Positions 48,822 through 58,484 of a stretch of DNA of 64,000 bases are shown here, piece by piece. Location: the NCBI RefSeq assembly GCF_901709675.1, contig NC_051100.1, positions 5,394,001 through 5,458,000 of the forward strand, read 5' to 3'. Position 1 is the first letter of the stretch, and each line of letters starts with the position of its first letter. A program made the position numbers and the translations under genes. Origin of the DNA: Syngnathus acus. Lineage: Eukaryota > Chordata > Actinopteri > Syngnathiformes > Syngnathidae. The notes beneath the pieces are model-generated. The model worked only from the letters and a program-made list of their open reading frames with translations. It searched no databases and was not told the DNA's origin.

Positions 48822-48840
48822 GCATTGTGGGAAATGAAGT
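48822..48840 (-). promoter_or_regulatory. ZNF143/Staf-type promoter element
   Basis: On the minus strand the site reads ACTTCATTTCCCACAATGC, close to the SBS consensus ACTACAATTCCCAGAATGC. Such elements mark bidirectional or housekeeping promoters, usually within about 100 bp of the start, which fits the candidate distal fignl1 exon. Confidence 0.5.
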
Positions 48841-49592
48841 GTATAGAACGTCAAACATCGCTTTTAAACCAAGCAACGAAGAATATTCTTTTGAAAAAAC
48901 GTCATATATGTATAATAAATGTTTCATATATCATTTTTAGTATATTTATAAGATTTATACCAAAAGTTTACTTGCACTTAAAGATTTTAAGTGCAAGTAC
49001 ACAAACTACACTAACCATAACCGAGCGAGCTTTAATCCATCAAGAGGAGACAGCTTCAGAATGAGAACGCATGTCGTTGTTGAGTAAATAAACAGTATTT
49101 TAGATAGCCTGTACACAAATAGCCATTTAGTCGGATTTCGTCGTTTCTAATTATTTGTTCAGGATCGCATCATGTTAAAAATTAAATCGGACAATTTAGC
49201 AGCAGTCTATTGAATCAAAAACCGGATGCTGACAGGCCCATACAGTGGCCAAGTCCGTGGAACTGCTGTCTGCTCCCAGCGGACCCATGTTACAGGACAC
49301 TTCTGGGGCGATGCCTATTGAGTAAAAAAAAAAAACATGTTTTTTTTGCATGTACAGTGATAACGGTTTGTTGTAATGTCGTATCGACATGTCCGCATTT
49401 GGCAGTGATCCTCTGATTCTGTTGTGAAGTGAACGTTTGGACTGGATATGACTGACTCATCATCACCATGGCCCGGTCAGAGGAGATAACGCTTGACCCT
49501 CTATGTGCTGCTCTGCCTACCAGACAAGTAACTCTCTAGCAAGAAAAGTTGTTTAGGTTCACCATTTTCGTATTTCCATCCAATCGTGGGAC
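48841..49592. other. spacer between fignl1 and ttl
   Basis: The ttl promoter should lie in the right-hand part of this head-to-head interval. No clear TATA box or known element was picked out. The transcript leader before ATG 49593 is not delimited. Confidence 0.4.
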
Positions 49593-51893
49593 ATGGCCTC
49601 GCAGATGTACACTTTTGTTACCCGGGACGACAACAGCACTGTTTATGCAGAAGTTTCCAAAATCCTCCTTTCTACTGGGCAGTGGAAGAGGTTGAAAAGA
49701 GACAATCCCAGATTTAATTTGATGCTCGGTGAACGGAACAGACTACCATATGGCCGTCTAGGTAATGTATGGTTTTCTCTTTCTTCATGCTGAAAATGGA
49801 ATCTGCATGCGCTACATCTGTTGTCCACCCATCCACCCACGAGACAGCTGCAGTGACTGCGTAGGGCTGCAAGCCCTTGCGTCGTGTGGAGGATCAGTGC
49901 TTCCACCCATGCACCTCAGTTACTGTGCCATTTTGTTGACATTCCGCCCTTTCTGATCAATTTTTTTTGCTGGGACTTTCCTTTAGGTCATGAACCAGGA
50001 CTGGTGCAACTGGTCAATTACTACAGAGGAGCAGACAAGCTTTGCAGGAAGGCATCTTTAGTCAAGTATGTCGCCTATATATTATTTTATTCGTTTGCCT
50101 TGTTGAAGTTACCATTGTGTTTTGTTCCGCGAATGAATTATTCAAAGGATTTACATTAGCTAATCGTCAACTACCTTTAAATCATCAGGCTAATAAAGAC
50201 CAGCCCAGAGCTCTCTGATTCGCCCAACTGGTTCCCGGAATCCTACATCATTTATCCCACCAACCTCAACACTCCTGTGGCTCCTGCTACAAATGGCCTC
50301 AGCCATCTGAAGAGCAATCCTAAGACGGACGAGCGAGAAGTTTTCCTGGCTTCCTATCATTCCAAAAAAGAAAGTGGAGAGGGGACAGTGTGGATCGCCA
50401 AGTCATCTGCTGGAGCTAAAGGTGGAATATATACGACACATTTTGTCTGGCACAATCTTATCAATACGCTATAAACCTATAGTAAAATAGGGTTCGAATC
50501 CGCCAAAAGAATCTTAATGCTAAACTAACTTGCTCCTCATCAGCTATATCTGACTGCTAACTAGCTATCATAGCTTAAGTCTTTCCTTCTACGATTGACA
50601 GGCAGTTCAGAAGAACTTTTTTTCTTCCAACAGGTGCCGGTATTCTGATATCGCACGATGCTAACCAACTACTGGACTACATTGACAATCAAGGACAGGT
50701 TCATGTTATTCAGAAATACCTGGAGAAACCTTTACTTCTGCAGCCAGGGCATCGGAAATTTGACATCAGGCAAGTGGTTAATAAAACTCGCAAAGTCTTC
50801 ACTACGCCACATTAATCATTTCTGATCTGGTTTTACTAGGAGCTGGGTCCTCGTGGACCACCATTACAACATCTATTTGTATCGAGAGGGCGTGCTGCGG
50901 ACTTCCTCGGAGCCGTACAACAGCTCGGACCTCCAGGACATGACCAGCCACCTGACTAACCACTGCATCCAGGAGGAGTACTCCCAGAACTACGGGCGCT
51001 ACGAGGAAGGAAACGAGATGTTCTTTGACGAGTTTCGTCTGTACCTGCTCAACACTCATAATGTCACCTTGGAGTCCACCATATTACCTCAGATCAAACA
51101 AATCATCAAGTAGGCCTTATTGTTTTGCCTTCATGGCTTTGGATCACACACTCGCATACCCGTGTTGTGTAAGCGTTGGTCATTTAACCCCTGTGATTGA
51201 CACATGGAATGGAAAATGCTGGAGGCTGATTACACCAATCGTTAACACTAAATCATTAATTTTGTGTTCAGGCAGCGAGGTTGTCAATTTGGAAAGACAC
51301 TGGTCGATTTAACTTGTTTTTTAAAATACTGTATATATTGGTTAATAAGTAGGCAAATAATATTTGCAATTTGCCTGTAATGCTCATTTCCGAATAGAAA
51401 ATGAACGTTTTGGGCTGTGCGTTTTTCCCAGGAGCTGTCTGTCATGCATCGAACCGGCGATTAGCACCAAGCATCTCTCCTACCAGAGCTTCCAGCTATT
51501 TGGATTTGACTTCATGGTGGATGTAAACTTCAAAGTGTGGCTCATCGAGATCAACGGAGCACCAGCTTGTGCACAGTCAGTAGCAACACGTATTGGCAGA
51601 AAAATGCATTTTCACGTTGCTTTGGCGTACTTTCAACATGCTTTTTACTTTTACATTAGTCATATAATTCCAACTGACACTTGGTATGTCGCTCCTCTAG
51701 GAAGCTGTACCCAGAACTGTGTCAAGGGATAGTGGATGTGGCCATTTCCAGTGTCTTCACCCTGAACAATAGTGGCGACGCCTCATCGTCTTCGCCTTAT
51801 TCTTCCTCTCCATCCACCCTGTTCTCCACCAACGTTTGCTCCTCCCCCAAACTGAGAGGACCGCTTCACATCGGCCCTTTTACCCGACTTTAA
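49593..51893 (+). CDS. ttl: tubulin--tyrosine ligase, seven exons
   Basis: Exons are 49593-49761, 49987-50065, 50189-50421, 50634-50769, 50840-51109, 51432-51575 and 51701-51893. They total 1224 nt and give 407 aa, against 377 in human. ATG 49593 gives MASQMYTFV. The human-like start is the second ATG, at 49605. Conserved stretches include [38 protein letters not shown], the ATP-grasp lysine region [34 protein letters not shown], and the metal/ATP-binding [23 protein letters not shown] re-adds tyrosine to detyrosinated alpha-tubulin in the cytoplasm, using ATP. The intron after 50769 begins with GC rather than GT (AG|gcaagt). The C-terminus is longer and serine-rich ([18 protein letters not shown]) compared with mammals. 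Poly(A) signal AATAAA at 53014-53019. Confidence 0.96.
51110..51431 (+). other. ttl intron 5
   Basis: GT-AG intron (AA|gtaggc ... cccag), phase 2. No feature beyond AT-rich sequence. Confidence 0.8.
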
Positions 51894-53040
51894 GCACAAG
51901 GCAAATCCACTGCTGGGGGGGAGCATCAATTTTATTCTGAGCATTTATCGTACCTCATCTTTTCCGCATGCGTGTATTTGATCTACAGATGGTGTACTGT
52001 ATTTGTTTTATCTTAAGAACGAAACAAAAACTTTCCCTGAGTGTACATTAGGGACCGTAATTCATCCTTTCCTCCCCCGATAGATAGTTGGGGGGGTTTG
52101 AGAAAGTGTAGATGCTCAAGATGAAACTTGTGCCTTACATTTCCAGCCATGCAGCTGCTAACGTATCAACCCACTTACATTTCTCTGGAATTGTGTGAGG
52201 AGATTCACGTTAGCAATGAGAACGACTGAGTAAGACGCCCATCAAGGTTATTGCAACTAGTAGAGCTGACACGAGCTCACTCACTTCTCTCACTAGCAAA
52301 TTATTAGTTTTAAAAAAAGAAATTTTGTTGCTACGTCACTTTGCTGATTTCCTATTTCTAATCTATTTTAGACTCTCATGTTCACGTCTGCTATTTTTTG
52401 AGGTATTGTTTCTTAGGTCAACAATGTATTTAAGTCATTCAGCCTTTTTGTTTATTCTGTGGAATGGAGATTGGTATTTGGGCCCCTTCATCCAGAATGT
52501 CTGGATCCTACTGGGTTATTCATGGAAAACACTGTGTTGCAGATTTGTTCATAAGTGACAAGATACAATGAATTCATTCTTGTATTGTAGTTGTCAAAAA
52601 GCTCTATCATGACAAGCAAAGCACAGAGAGGCTTTTAATTGTGTTTTTGGTAATGAATTGGAAACTAATATGATTGCTGATTATGTTTGGTTTTGTTAAG
52701 GTAAAACATTTCAATTTTTTTTATTTTTTTTTTGCATTGGGCAAAACGTGCCTTAGTCATCAAAACCTTAAATTTGTGTGTGTGTGTTTTTTTAAATTGT
52801 GCATCCAGCCTGGTATGTTTATTTAACTGTTGTCACAAGTTTTGGATTTCTTCATCCCAACCAAAGATGACATGCTGTATATGAAATCGATTGTCCAGTC
52901 TTGTGCTGTAATTTGAATGAACCAATGGACTCATCTGAAATTGACTGTCGTAGGTGTGGTGTTGTTTTTGTTTTTCAAATGTTGCATGGTAGTATGTCAA
53001 ACTGTATTGCAAGAATAAAAATATGACCCTCGCATATGCC
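51894..53040 (+). other. ttl 3' untranslated region
   Basis: It runs from the stop at 51891-51893 to the AATAAA signal at 53014-53019. It includes a T-rich tract and a short GT run near 52776-52788. No second gene is seen. Confidence 0.6.
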
Positions 53041-53216
53041 TCTGTCATTCTCAGAACTAAAAGATGCGGGACATTGATGATCATGTGGTTTTGCAGGATT
53101 TAAATAATATGAAAATGAGTAAAGCCTTGTTGGTGCAAAAAAGAAGTGGATACAACATGAACTTATATTAAACAGCTCGTTTGGAACCACTAGATGGTCG
53201 CAATATTTCCCTTTGG

Positions 53217-53224
53217 TGACGTCA
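53217..53224 (+). promoter_or_regulatory. CRE/ATF box of SRP RNA gene copy 1
   Basis: A perfect TGACGTCA ends 36 nt before the first RNA base. Human 7SL genes carry an ATF/CRE site upstream that their Pol III transcription needs. In the two other copies the same box lies 7 nt farther from the start. Confidence 0.7.
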
Positions 53225-53259
53225 CATGCGTCAAAGCACTACTCGAGCTGATGTTACTC

Positions 53260-53558
53260 GCCGGGTGTGGTGGCGCACGCCTGTAATCCAAGCTACTGGG
53301 AGGCTGAGGCTGGAGGATCGGTTGAGCTCAGGGGTTCTGAGCTGCAGCGGGCTATGTCGAGCGGGTGTCCGCGCTAAGTTCGGTATCGATATGGTGCTCC
53401 GGGGGGAGCCCGGGATCACCAGGTCGCCTAAGGAGGGGTGCACCGGCCCAGGTCGGAAACGGAGCAGGTCAAAGCCCCCTTATCGCCCAGTAGCGGGATC
53501 GCGCCTGTGAATAGTCCCTGCAGTGCAGCCTGAGCAATACAGCGAGACGCAGTCTTTT
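53260..53558 (+). ncRNA. signal recognition particle RNA (7SL), copy 1
   Basis: 299 nt, opening with GCCGGGTGTGGTGGCGCACG as in human 7SL RNA (GCCGGGCGCGGTGGCGCGTG). The Alu domain includes CTGTAATCC and GGAGGCTGAGGCTGGAGGAT. The S domain includes CTAAGTTCGGTATCGATATG and the helix-8 region CCGGCCCAGGTCGGAAACGG with a GGAA tetraloop that contacts SRP19/SRP54. The 3' end is GCGAGACGCAGTCTTTT with a Pol III T4 stop at 53555-53558. The RNA is the scaffold of SRP, which directs secretory proteins to the ER. It is full length and collinear with the known RNA, and it differs from copies 2 and 3 at only a few positions, so it is probably functional. Open reading frames overlapping it are artefacts. 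Confidence 0.95.
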
Positions 53559-54113
53559 ATACTTCATTTCTGTAAACAACAGCTGGTATTGTTTTTATAG
53601 CATTGCACAAACTTCCAAAGGCTCAAGTTTGTCCTTACAAGGCATAGTTTTGTTTGCCCAACACTGCCTCCTCCTGGCGGAAGACGGTACTGTATACCGT
53701 ATCAGATGTTTACTAAAAAAGTCACTGGTTATTGGTCACAGGTCATTGGTCACAGGTCACTCATAAACGCTGCAGGGAATAGATTGGAACAGAATGGCTA
53801 ATTTTGAACTTATTTTTTAAACTGATAAAAAGGATACAAAATATTTTCAACACACATTATAAAAGCACTAATGCATTCCCTCATGCATTTGGTCTCGTGA
53901 CGTCAAATGTATTATTTCGATTTTAATTTTCATTCATTTCTTTTCATGTTTTGGTTCTTATTCTGTGTAGTTGTGTTTGTTTTCCAGTAGGAGGCAGTGT
54001 AGGACATACAAAAACAGACATTTGTGAAAAAAGAAATGGAACGCAAAAAGGTTTATTTATCCAAATATATCACGTGCTCTTGTGTGTCGTTTTAGTGAAG
54101 AGAAATAAGATAT
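53559..54113. other. spacer inside the SRP RNA cluster
   Basis: The first part, up to about 53650, is homologous in inverted orientation to 54557-54626, the 3' flank of copy 3. It also contains a perfect tandem 14-mer TTGGTCACAGGTCA (53732-53759) and a CTCF-like CCAGTAGGAGGCAG at 53984-53997. No gene is seen. Confidence 0.6.
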
Positions 54114-54412
54114 AAAAGACTATGTCTCGGTGTATTGCTCAGGCTGCACTACAGCGTCTATTCACAGGCGCGATCCCGCTACTGGGCGATACGGGGGCTT
54201 TGACCTGCTCCGTTTCCGACCTGGGCCGGTGCACCCCTCCTTAGACGACCTGGTGATCCCGGGCTCCCCCCGGAGCACCATATCGATACCGAACTTAGCG
54301 CGGACACCCGCTCGACATAGCCCGCTGCAGCTCAGAACCCCTGAGCTCAACCGATCCTCCAGCCTCAGCCTCCCAGTAACTTGGATTACAGGCGTGCGCC
54401 ACCACACCCGGC
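54114..54412 (-). ncRNA. signal recognition particle RNA (7SL), copy 2
   Basis: 299 nt on the minus strand, from the GCCGGG start at 54412 to a T4 stop (aaaa on the + strand at 54114-54117). It is the same architecture as copy 1. Differences include AGTTACTGGG in the Alu domain, GTCTAAGG in place of GCCTAAGG before helix 8, and more changes near the 3' end (AGACGCTGTAGTGCAGCC, GAGACATAGTC). It is the most diverged of the three and could be less active or a recent pseudogene, but it keeps its promoter box and stop. Confidence 0.92.
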
Positions 54413-54454
54413 GAAGAACATCACCTCGAGTAGTGCTTTTGGCTTCGACGCGTG

Positions 54455-54462
54455 TGACGTCA
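54455..54462 (-). promoter_or_regulatory. CRE/ATF box of SRP RNA gene copy 2
   Basis: A perfect TGACGTCA lies 43-50 nt upstream of the RNA start at 54412. Next to it is a conserved distal block (accactagatg...atttccc) shared with the other copies. Confidence 0.7.
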
Positions 54463-54626
54463 CCAAAGGGAAATATAGCGACATCTAGTGGTTCTAAACG
54501 AGCGGTTCAGTTTTTATAACTGCACCTTAACTTCCCTTGTGTTTTTATTTTATGTGAACTATGCCTTGTAAGGAAAACCTTGAGCATTTGGAAGTTTGTG
54601 CACTGCTATAAAAATAAATGAAGTAT

Positions 54627-54925
54627 AAAAGACTGCGTCTCGCTGTATTGCTCAGGCTGCACTGCAGGGACTATTCACAGGCGCGATCCCGCTACTGGGC
54701 GATACGGGGGCTTTGACCTGCTCCGTTTCCGACCTGGGCCGGTACACCCCTCCTTAGGCGACCTGGTGATCCCGAGCTCCCCCCGGAGCACCATATCGAT
54801 ACCGAACTTAGCGCGGACACCCGCTCGACATAGCCCGCTGCAGCTCAGAACCCCTGAGCTCAACCGATCCTCCAGCCTCAGCCTCCCAGTAGCTTGGATT
54901 ACAGGCGTGCGCCACCACACCCGGC
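54627..54925 (-). ncRNA. signal recognition particle RNA (7SL), copy 3
   Basis: 299 nt on the minus strand, start at 54925 and T4 stop at 54627-54630. It is nearly identical to copy 1 along its length. It reads GTACCGG instead of GCACCGG in helix 8 and CCCCCGTATCGCC where copy 1 has CCCCCTTATCGCC. It is in tandem with copy 2, the start-to-start distance being 513 bp, and its 3' flank is homologous to that of copy 1. Confidence 0.95.
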
Positions 54926-54967
54926 GAGGAACATCATCTCGAGTAGTGCTTTTGGCTTCGACGCGTG

Positions 54968-54975
54968 TGACGTCA
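54968..54975 (-). promoter_or_regulatory. CRE/ATF box of SRP RNA gene copy 3
   Basis: A perfect TGACGTCA, 43-50 nt upstream of the RNA start. It matches the spacing of copy 2. Confidence 0.7.
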
Positions 54976-55402
54976 TCAGGGATATATAGAGACATCTCGT
55001 GGTTCTAAAGGAGCTGTTAAATCTAATTTAAGTTGAAGCTTGTGTACACTTTTTTCCGTTTATATAGCCTACCAACTGTACCGTAACTTCAGTTTTATAA
55101 ACGTGAACTATACACAATTTATAATTTGAATTTCATACAAATTATGTAAACTCTTTATATAATAAGATGACTGAAAATAGAAAAAATAATCCTTTTATTT
55201 TTACTGTTGTCTCTTCTCGTTAAGGTGCTGGAAGCTTTTGATTGAGGAAAACCAAGAATAAACAAGCAAAAGCAACTAAAAATGTTGGCAGTGGGAATTT
55301 CTTTCGCGGGGCAAGTTATGAAACACATTTTGTGCTCATGTATGTGTTTCCAGATCAAAATGGACTTGTCCACTTGCTTGTGCACGAGTCTGTTGTTCAT
55401 GT
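54976..55402. other. spacer between SRP RNA copy 3 and the HIPK-like kinase
   Basis: This is mostly the duplicated upstream region of copy 3, then AT-rich sequence. A minus-strand poly(A) signal (TTTATT on the + strand at 55194-55199) may end the kinase transcript. Confidence 0.5.
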
Positions 55403-58033
55403 TTACTTTCTAAACAGGATTCCGCAACCACTGCACACAAAAACTGGCATATTATTCGCGTTGTGCTTCTCCTGTACTGGCTCAAGTACATCCTGATCAA
55501 TTTGTCCATCAGTCTGTATTGACTCCAAAACATCCTGCTCAATGTGTCCATCATCTAGCGATGTTTTGTTCAAGGAGTCACTACTGCTCCATTGTCTCAT
55601 ATGTGCTACTCCATCAGAGGAGCACGTTGAGTGCAAAATGAGATCGTAGGAAGCCTTGTCTTCATCCTCGCTGTCTGAGATGAGCTCTTCTTCAAATCCT
55701 TCGATCGGGCAAACTAGCATCTGATCAAAAGCGTTGTCCACACTGAAAGAAAGCGACCGATCACAAATGCAGCTTTGCAACTAAAGAAAGATTTGAACTA
55801 TGAAACAATGACTGTTATAGACACACATGTGGCAACAGGGGCCAAACCTTTTCCTTAAAAAGATTTCTTTTTTTAGTATTTCTACGTCTATGTAATGATC
55901 AATCGACTTACTACGAGCTTGTGTGACTCTCGTGAACCAGATGAGCCATTGAGACATAGCGATGCTTGAGAGCCTCCCCCGGAGCGATTCTTCTCTCAGC
56001 TTGAATGCTTAGAAGACATTTTAGAAAGCTAACAAATTCATTTTGATCTTCAAATTCGCTGAACACTTCTTTTGTATCCTCTCGGCTCTGCTGAGTGTCA
56101 AACAAAGATGGCCGATCCAGTTATGGACTACAGTATGAAGAGCTCTTTTCTAAAACGAGAGCAACTGATTGATCAAAATGGACCTTGCCGTGTCATTGTA
56201 TAAAAACTTCTTTTTTTTTTAAATCTTTTATTGAACATGTTCACACTAAGGAAACAAGTTATTTTAAATGGCTAAAATTAGTATTTGTAAAACATGCAAG
56301 TCAATTTTCTGATCATGTACAAAATCATCAACACAAGTTTGTAACATTTTGGAAAAGAGTTCTTCGCATTCAAACATGTCATGTATTTGTTCTTTACTTA
56401 AAAAAAAAATGGAGCACTTACAGTTCTAATGGCATCCAGAGATTTTAATCGTATCTTCCATGTTTTTGTTGCGTCTCCGTTTGAAAGTTTATATTCGTCT
56501 GGAGTCTAAAGGGAAGAAAAAAAAAAAATTCAAACAAAAGTTCTAAATTCCAGACAGTTCTGCATTATTACCTTTAGCTTCCACTGGTCAAAGTTCAAGT
56601 GGGTAAAATACTTTTGGCTGTATTTGCCTGCTAGGAGGAGCGAGTCAGGTGGCTGCCCTCGTATTTGCACGATGGATTTCATCTTGGGAGAGAGAAATAA
56701 CATACTGGATGTCACTCTCTTATTTTATAACTTTACAGTATGTTAATCCTTCCGTTTTATTTACCATCTGGTACTCGCAATTTGTTGCAAAAAGGTGCTG
56801 GCCTATGTGCAAAAAAGTCAGAGCGCAACCAAGGCCCCACATGTCCACTTGCTCAGAGAATGGGAGGCCAAGAGTAACCTCGGGTGCTCTGTTTGTAAAA
56901 AGAACAGAAACAAAAGTACATCTGAATATCATCTTTGGCAAATGTTAAAAAAATATATCCAGTGGAACCTCTAAAGTGGAATAATCTGAGATTTCAAAGT
57001 TAAAAAGTTGACTCCAGGATGTTTTTTTTTTCCTATTATTGCTACTATGATGGCTTTTTAAAATATTGTATATAAAAAAAAAAAAAAAAATCAACCAGTT
57101 GACCTAAGAGGTAAGAAACTGCAAGAAGAATGAACCCTACCGGTACCCCATAGGCTGTATGATCATTCCAAGGGTGACTGCAGAGGTCTGGATGGAGCAG
57201 CCAAAATCGATTAACTTAACCCTGAATGGCTCACATGAATGATTCACCAGCATGATGTTGTCAGGCTTCAAGTCAGCGTGAATGATTTGGATACCTTTCA
57301 GAGCCTCAAAGGCCGTAAGCAACTGCATGATAATAAGAAGGAAAATAACTCACATGTAATCTTTGGACAATTATTATATTTTTTAATTAATTATGTTAAA
57401 AAAAAATCATATGATTTGACACATCTCTGAAATGATAATATTACCTGATGCGCGATCGGCCGTATCTCACTGACAGACAACGGCTTCTTTCGTTTCTTGA
57501 CAACAAAATCGAAAAGACTAATGTCGAGCATTTCAAAAGCCAAACATGTATAGCCTTCATGCTCAAAGTTTTCAATAAACTTCACAATGCTCTTTTTGAC
57601 CGGGTCCAGAACACTCACTATCTCAAGCATTTTGATCTACGGAGAAAACGACACAAATGAGTGACACCGGAGCTTTTCATCAGGTAATAGATGTTTTTTT
57701 TTTTTTTATACCTCCATTTTGGATATCACATTTGACTTGGTTTTAAGGACTTTGAGGGCTACGGTCTGTGACGTGTCTAAGTTTACACACTGGGCAACTT
57801 TACCAAAGCTTCCTTCACCGATTACGTCTTTAAGCAGGTAGGTACTTGTTTTACTACTTAGGTTGTTAGATTGTAGCTTTTCAAACGGTTCTGCTTTTTT
57901 CTTCTGATCTGCAAATGACAACAAATGTATCAATTAGAGCGAGCACGCAAAGGTCACGCAGTGATTACTTGCTGAATCACCTACCACCGGTTTCACTTGA
58001 GTGTTGAATCTTTGAGTTTACCCCCATTGCCAT
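55403..58033 (-). CDS. HIPK-like protein kinase, about nine exons
   Basis: Model on the minus strand: 58033-57985, 57908-57712, 57636-57445, 57322-57141, 56888-56765, 56682-56572, 56505-56422, 56090-55912 and 55772-55403, about 495 aa. Phases agree throughout, but the start of the eighth exon and the 55912/55772 join are the least certain. Without that join the frame stops at TAG in the eighth exon. Kinase motifs seen: GEGSFGKV (residues 47-54), ATP lysine K69 in VALK, catalytic HADLKPDN (161-168, HAD instead of HRD as in HIPKs), DFG (185-187) and YRAPE (206-210). The similarity to homeodomain-interacting protein kinases, which act in nuclear stress and transcription signalling, is clear. The paralogue is not assigned. 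The tail has an acidic ISDSEDED stretch, a tandem repeat around DGHIEQDVLESIQ and a final CSGCG. The substrate is unknown. Confidence 0.82.
57323..57444 (-). other. HIPK-like kinase introns, general note
   Basis: The kinase introns are short (about 75-350 bp), AT-rich and hold only A/T tracts, for example 57074-57090 within the 56889-57140 intron and 57702-57709 at the end of the 57637-57711 intron. No nested gene is seen. Confidence 0.6.
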
Positions 58034-58484
58034 TTTTATTATAATTAAAAATAAAAATATAATTGCACAGTTCCCTTGTGTCAAGACGTGCACTCTCAAC
58101 ACCATCACGACTCTATGATGTCAGGCCATGTGACTGTGGATGTAACGTCATAATCCATGATGACGCTTACAAGTGTAATGTGCGTGTTGTCATTGAGAAA
58201 AAAAAAATCTTGGAAGTTCCTAGATTTCAAGAAAATCTAGGAAATTCCTATACACGTTTGTGATGCACAGTAAGTACAATTAATTAAAAAAGTCATTATT
58301 ATTAGAGGTGCATGTATCTTCCTATGTGTTAGTGTTGCAAATGCATTTAAAATACATTGATGAATTTTTTAACCATTGATCAAGATTTTAATTCACAATT
58401 CAAAACGTCCTTGCCCCCCCACCCCCGCCCAAAAAAAGATAAAATACAGGGATTAACATTTAGTGTTTATATCAGCTGTTGCCC
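58034..58484. other. spacer between nanp and the HIPK-like kinase
   Basis: It contains the presumed kinase promoter. Elements seen are taacgtcat (CRE-like, about 58143-58151) and an 11-bp inverted repeat TTCCTAGATTT/AAATCTAGGAA at 58217-58227 and 58233-58243. The nanp 3' UTR must also lie here. Confidence 0.4.

Noticed and set aside
50491-50501. tRNA B-box-like ggttcgaatcc in a ttl intron
   Set aside because: No A box at suitable distance and no acceptor stem pairing.
53226-54995. Open frames of 80-129 codons over the SRP RNA genes
   Set aside because: They repeat with each RNA copy because the RNA sequence is repeated, and they match no protein. The RNA explains the sequence fully.
58217-58243. 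11-bp inverted repeat upstream of the kinase
   Set aside because: Short, AT-rich, with STAT-like symmetry only. Not enough to claim a regulatory site.
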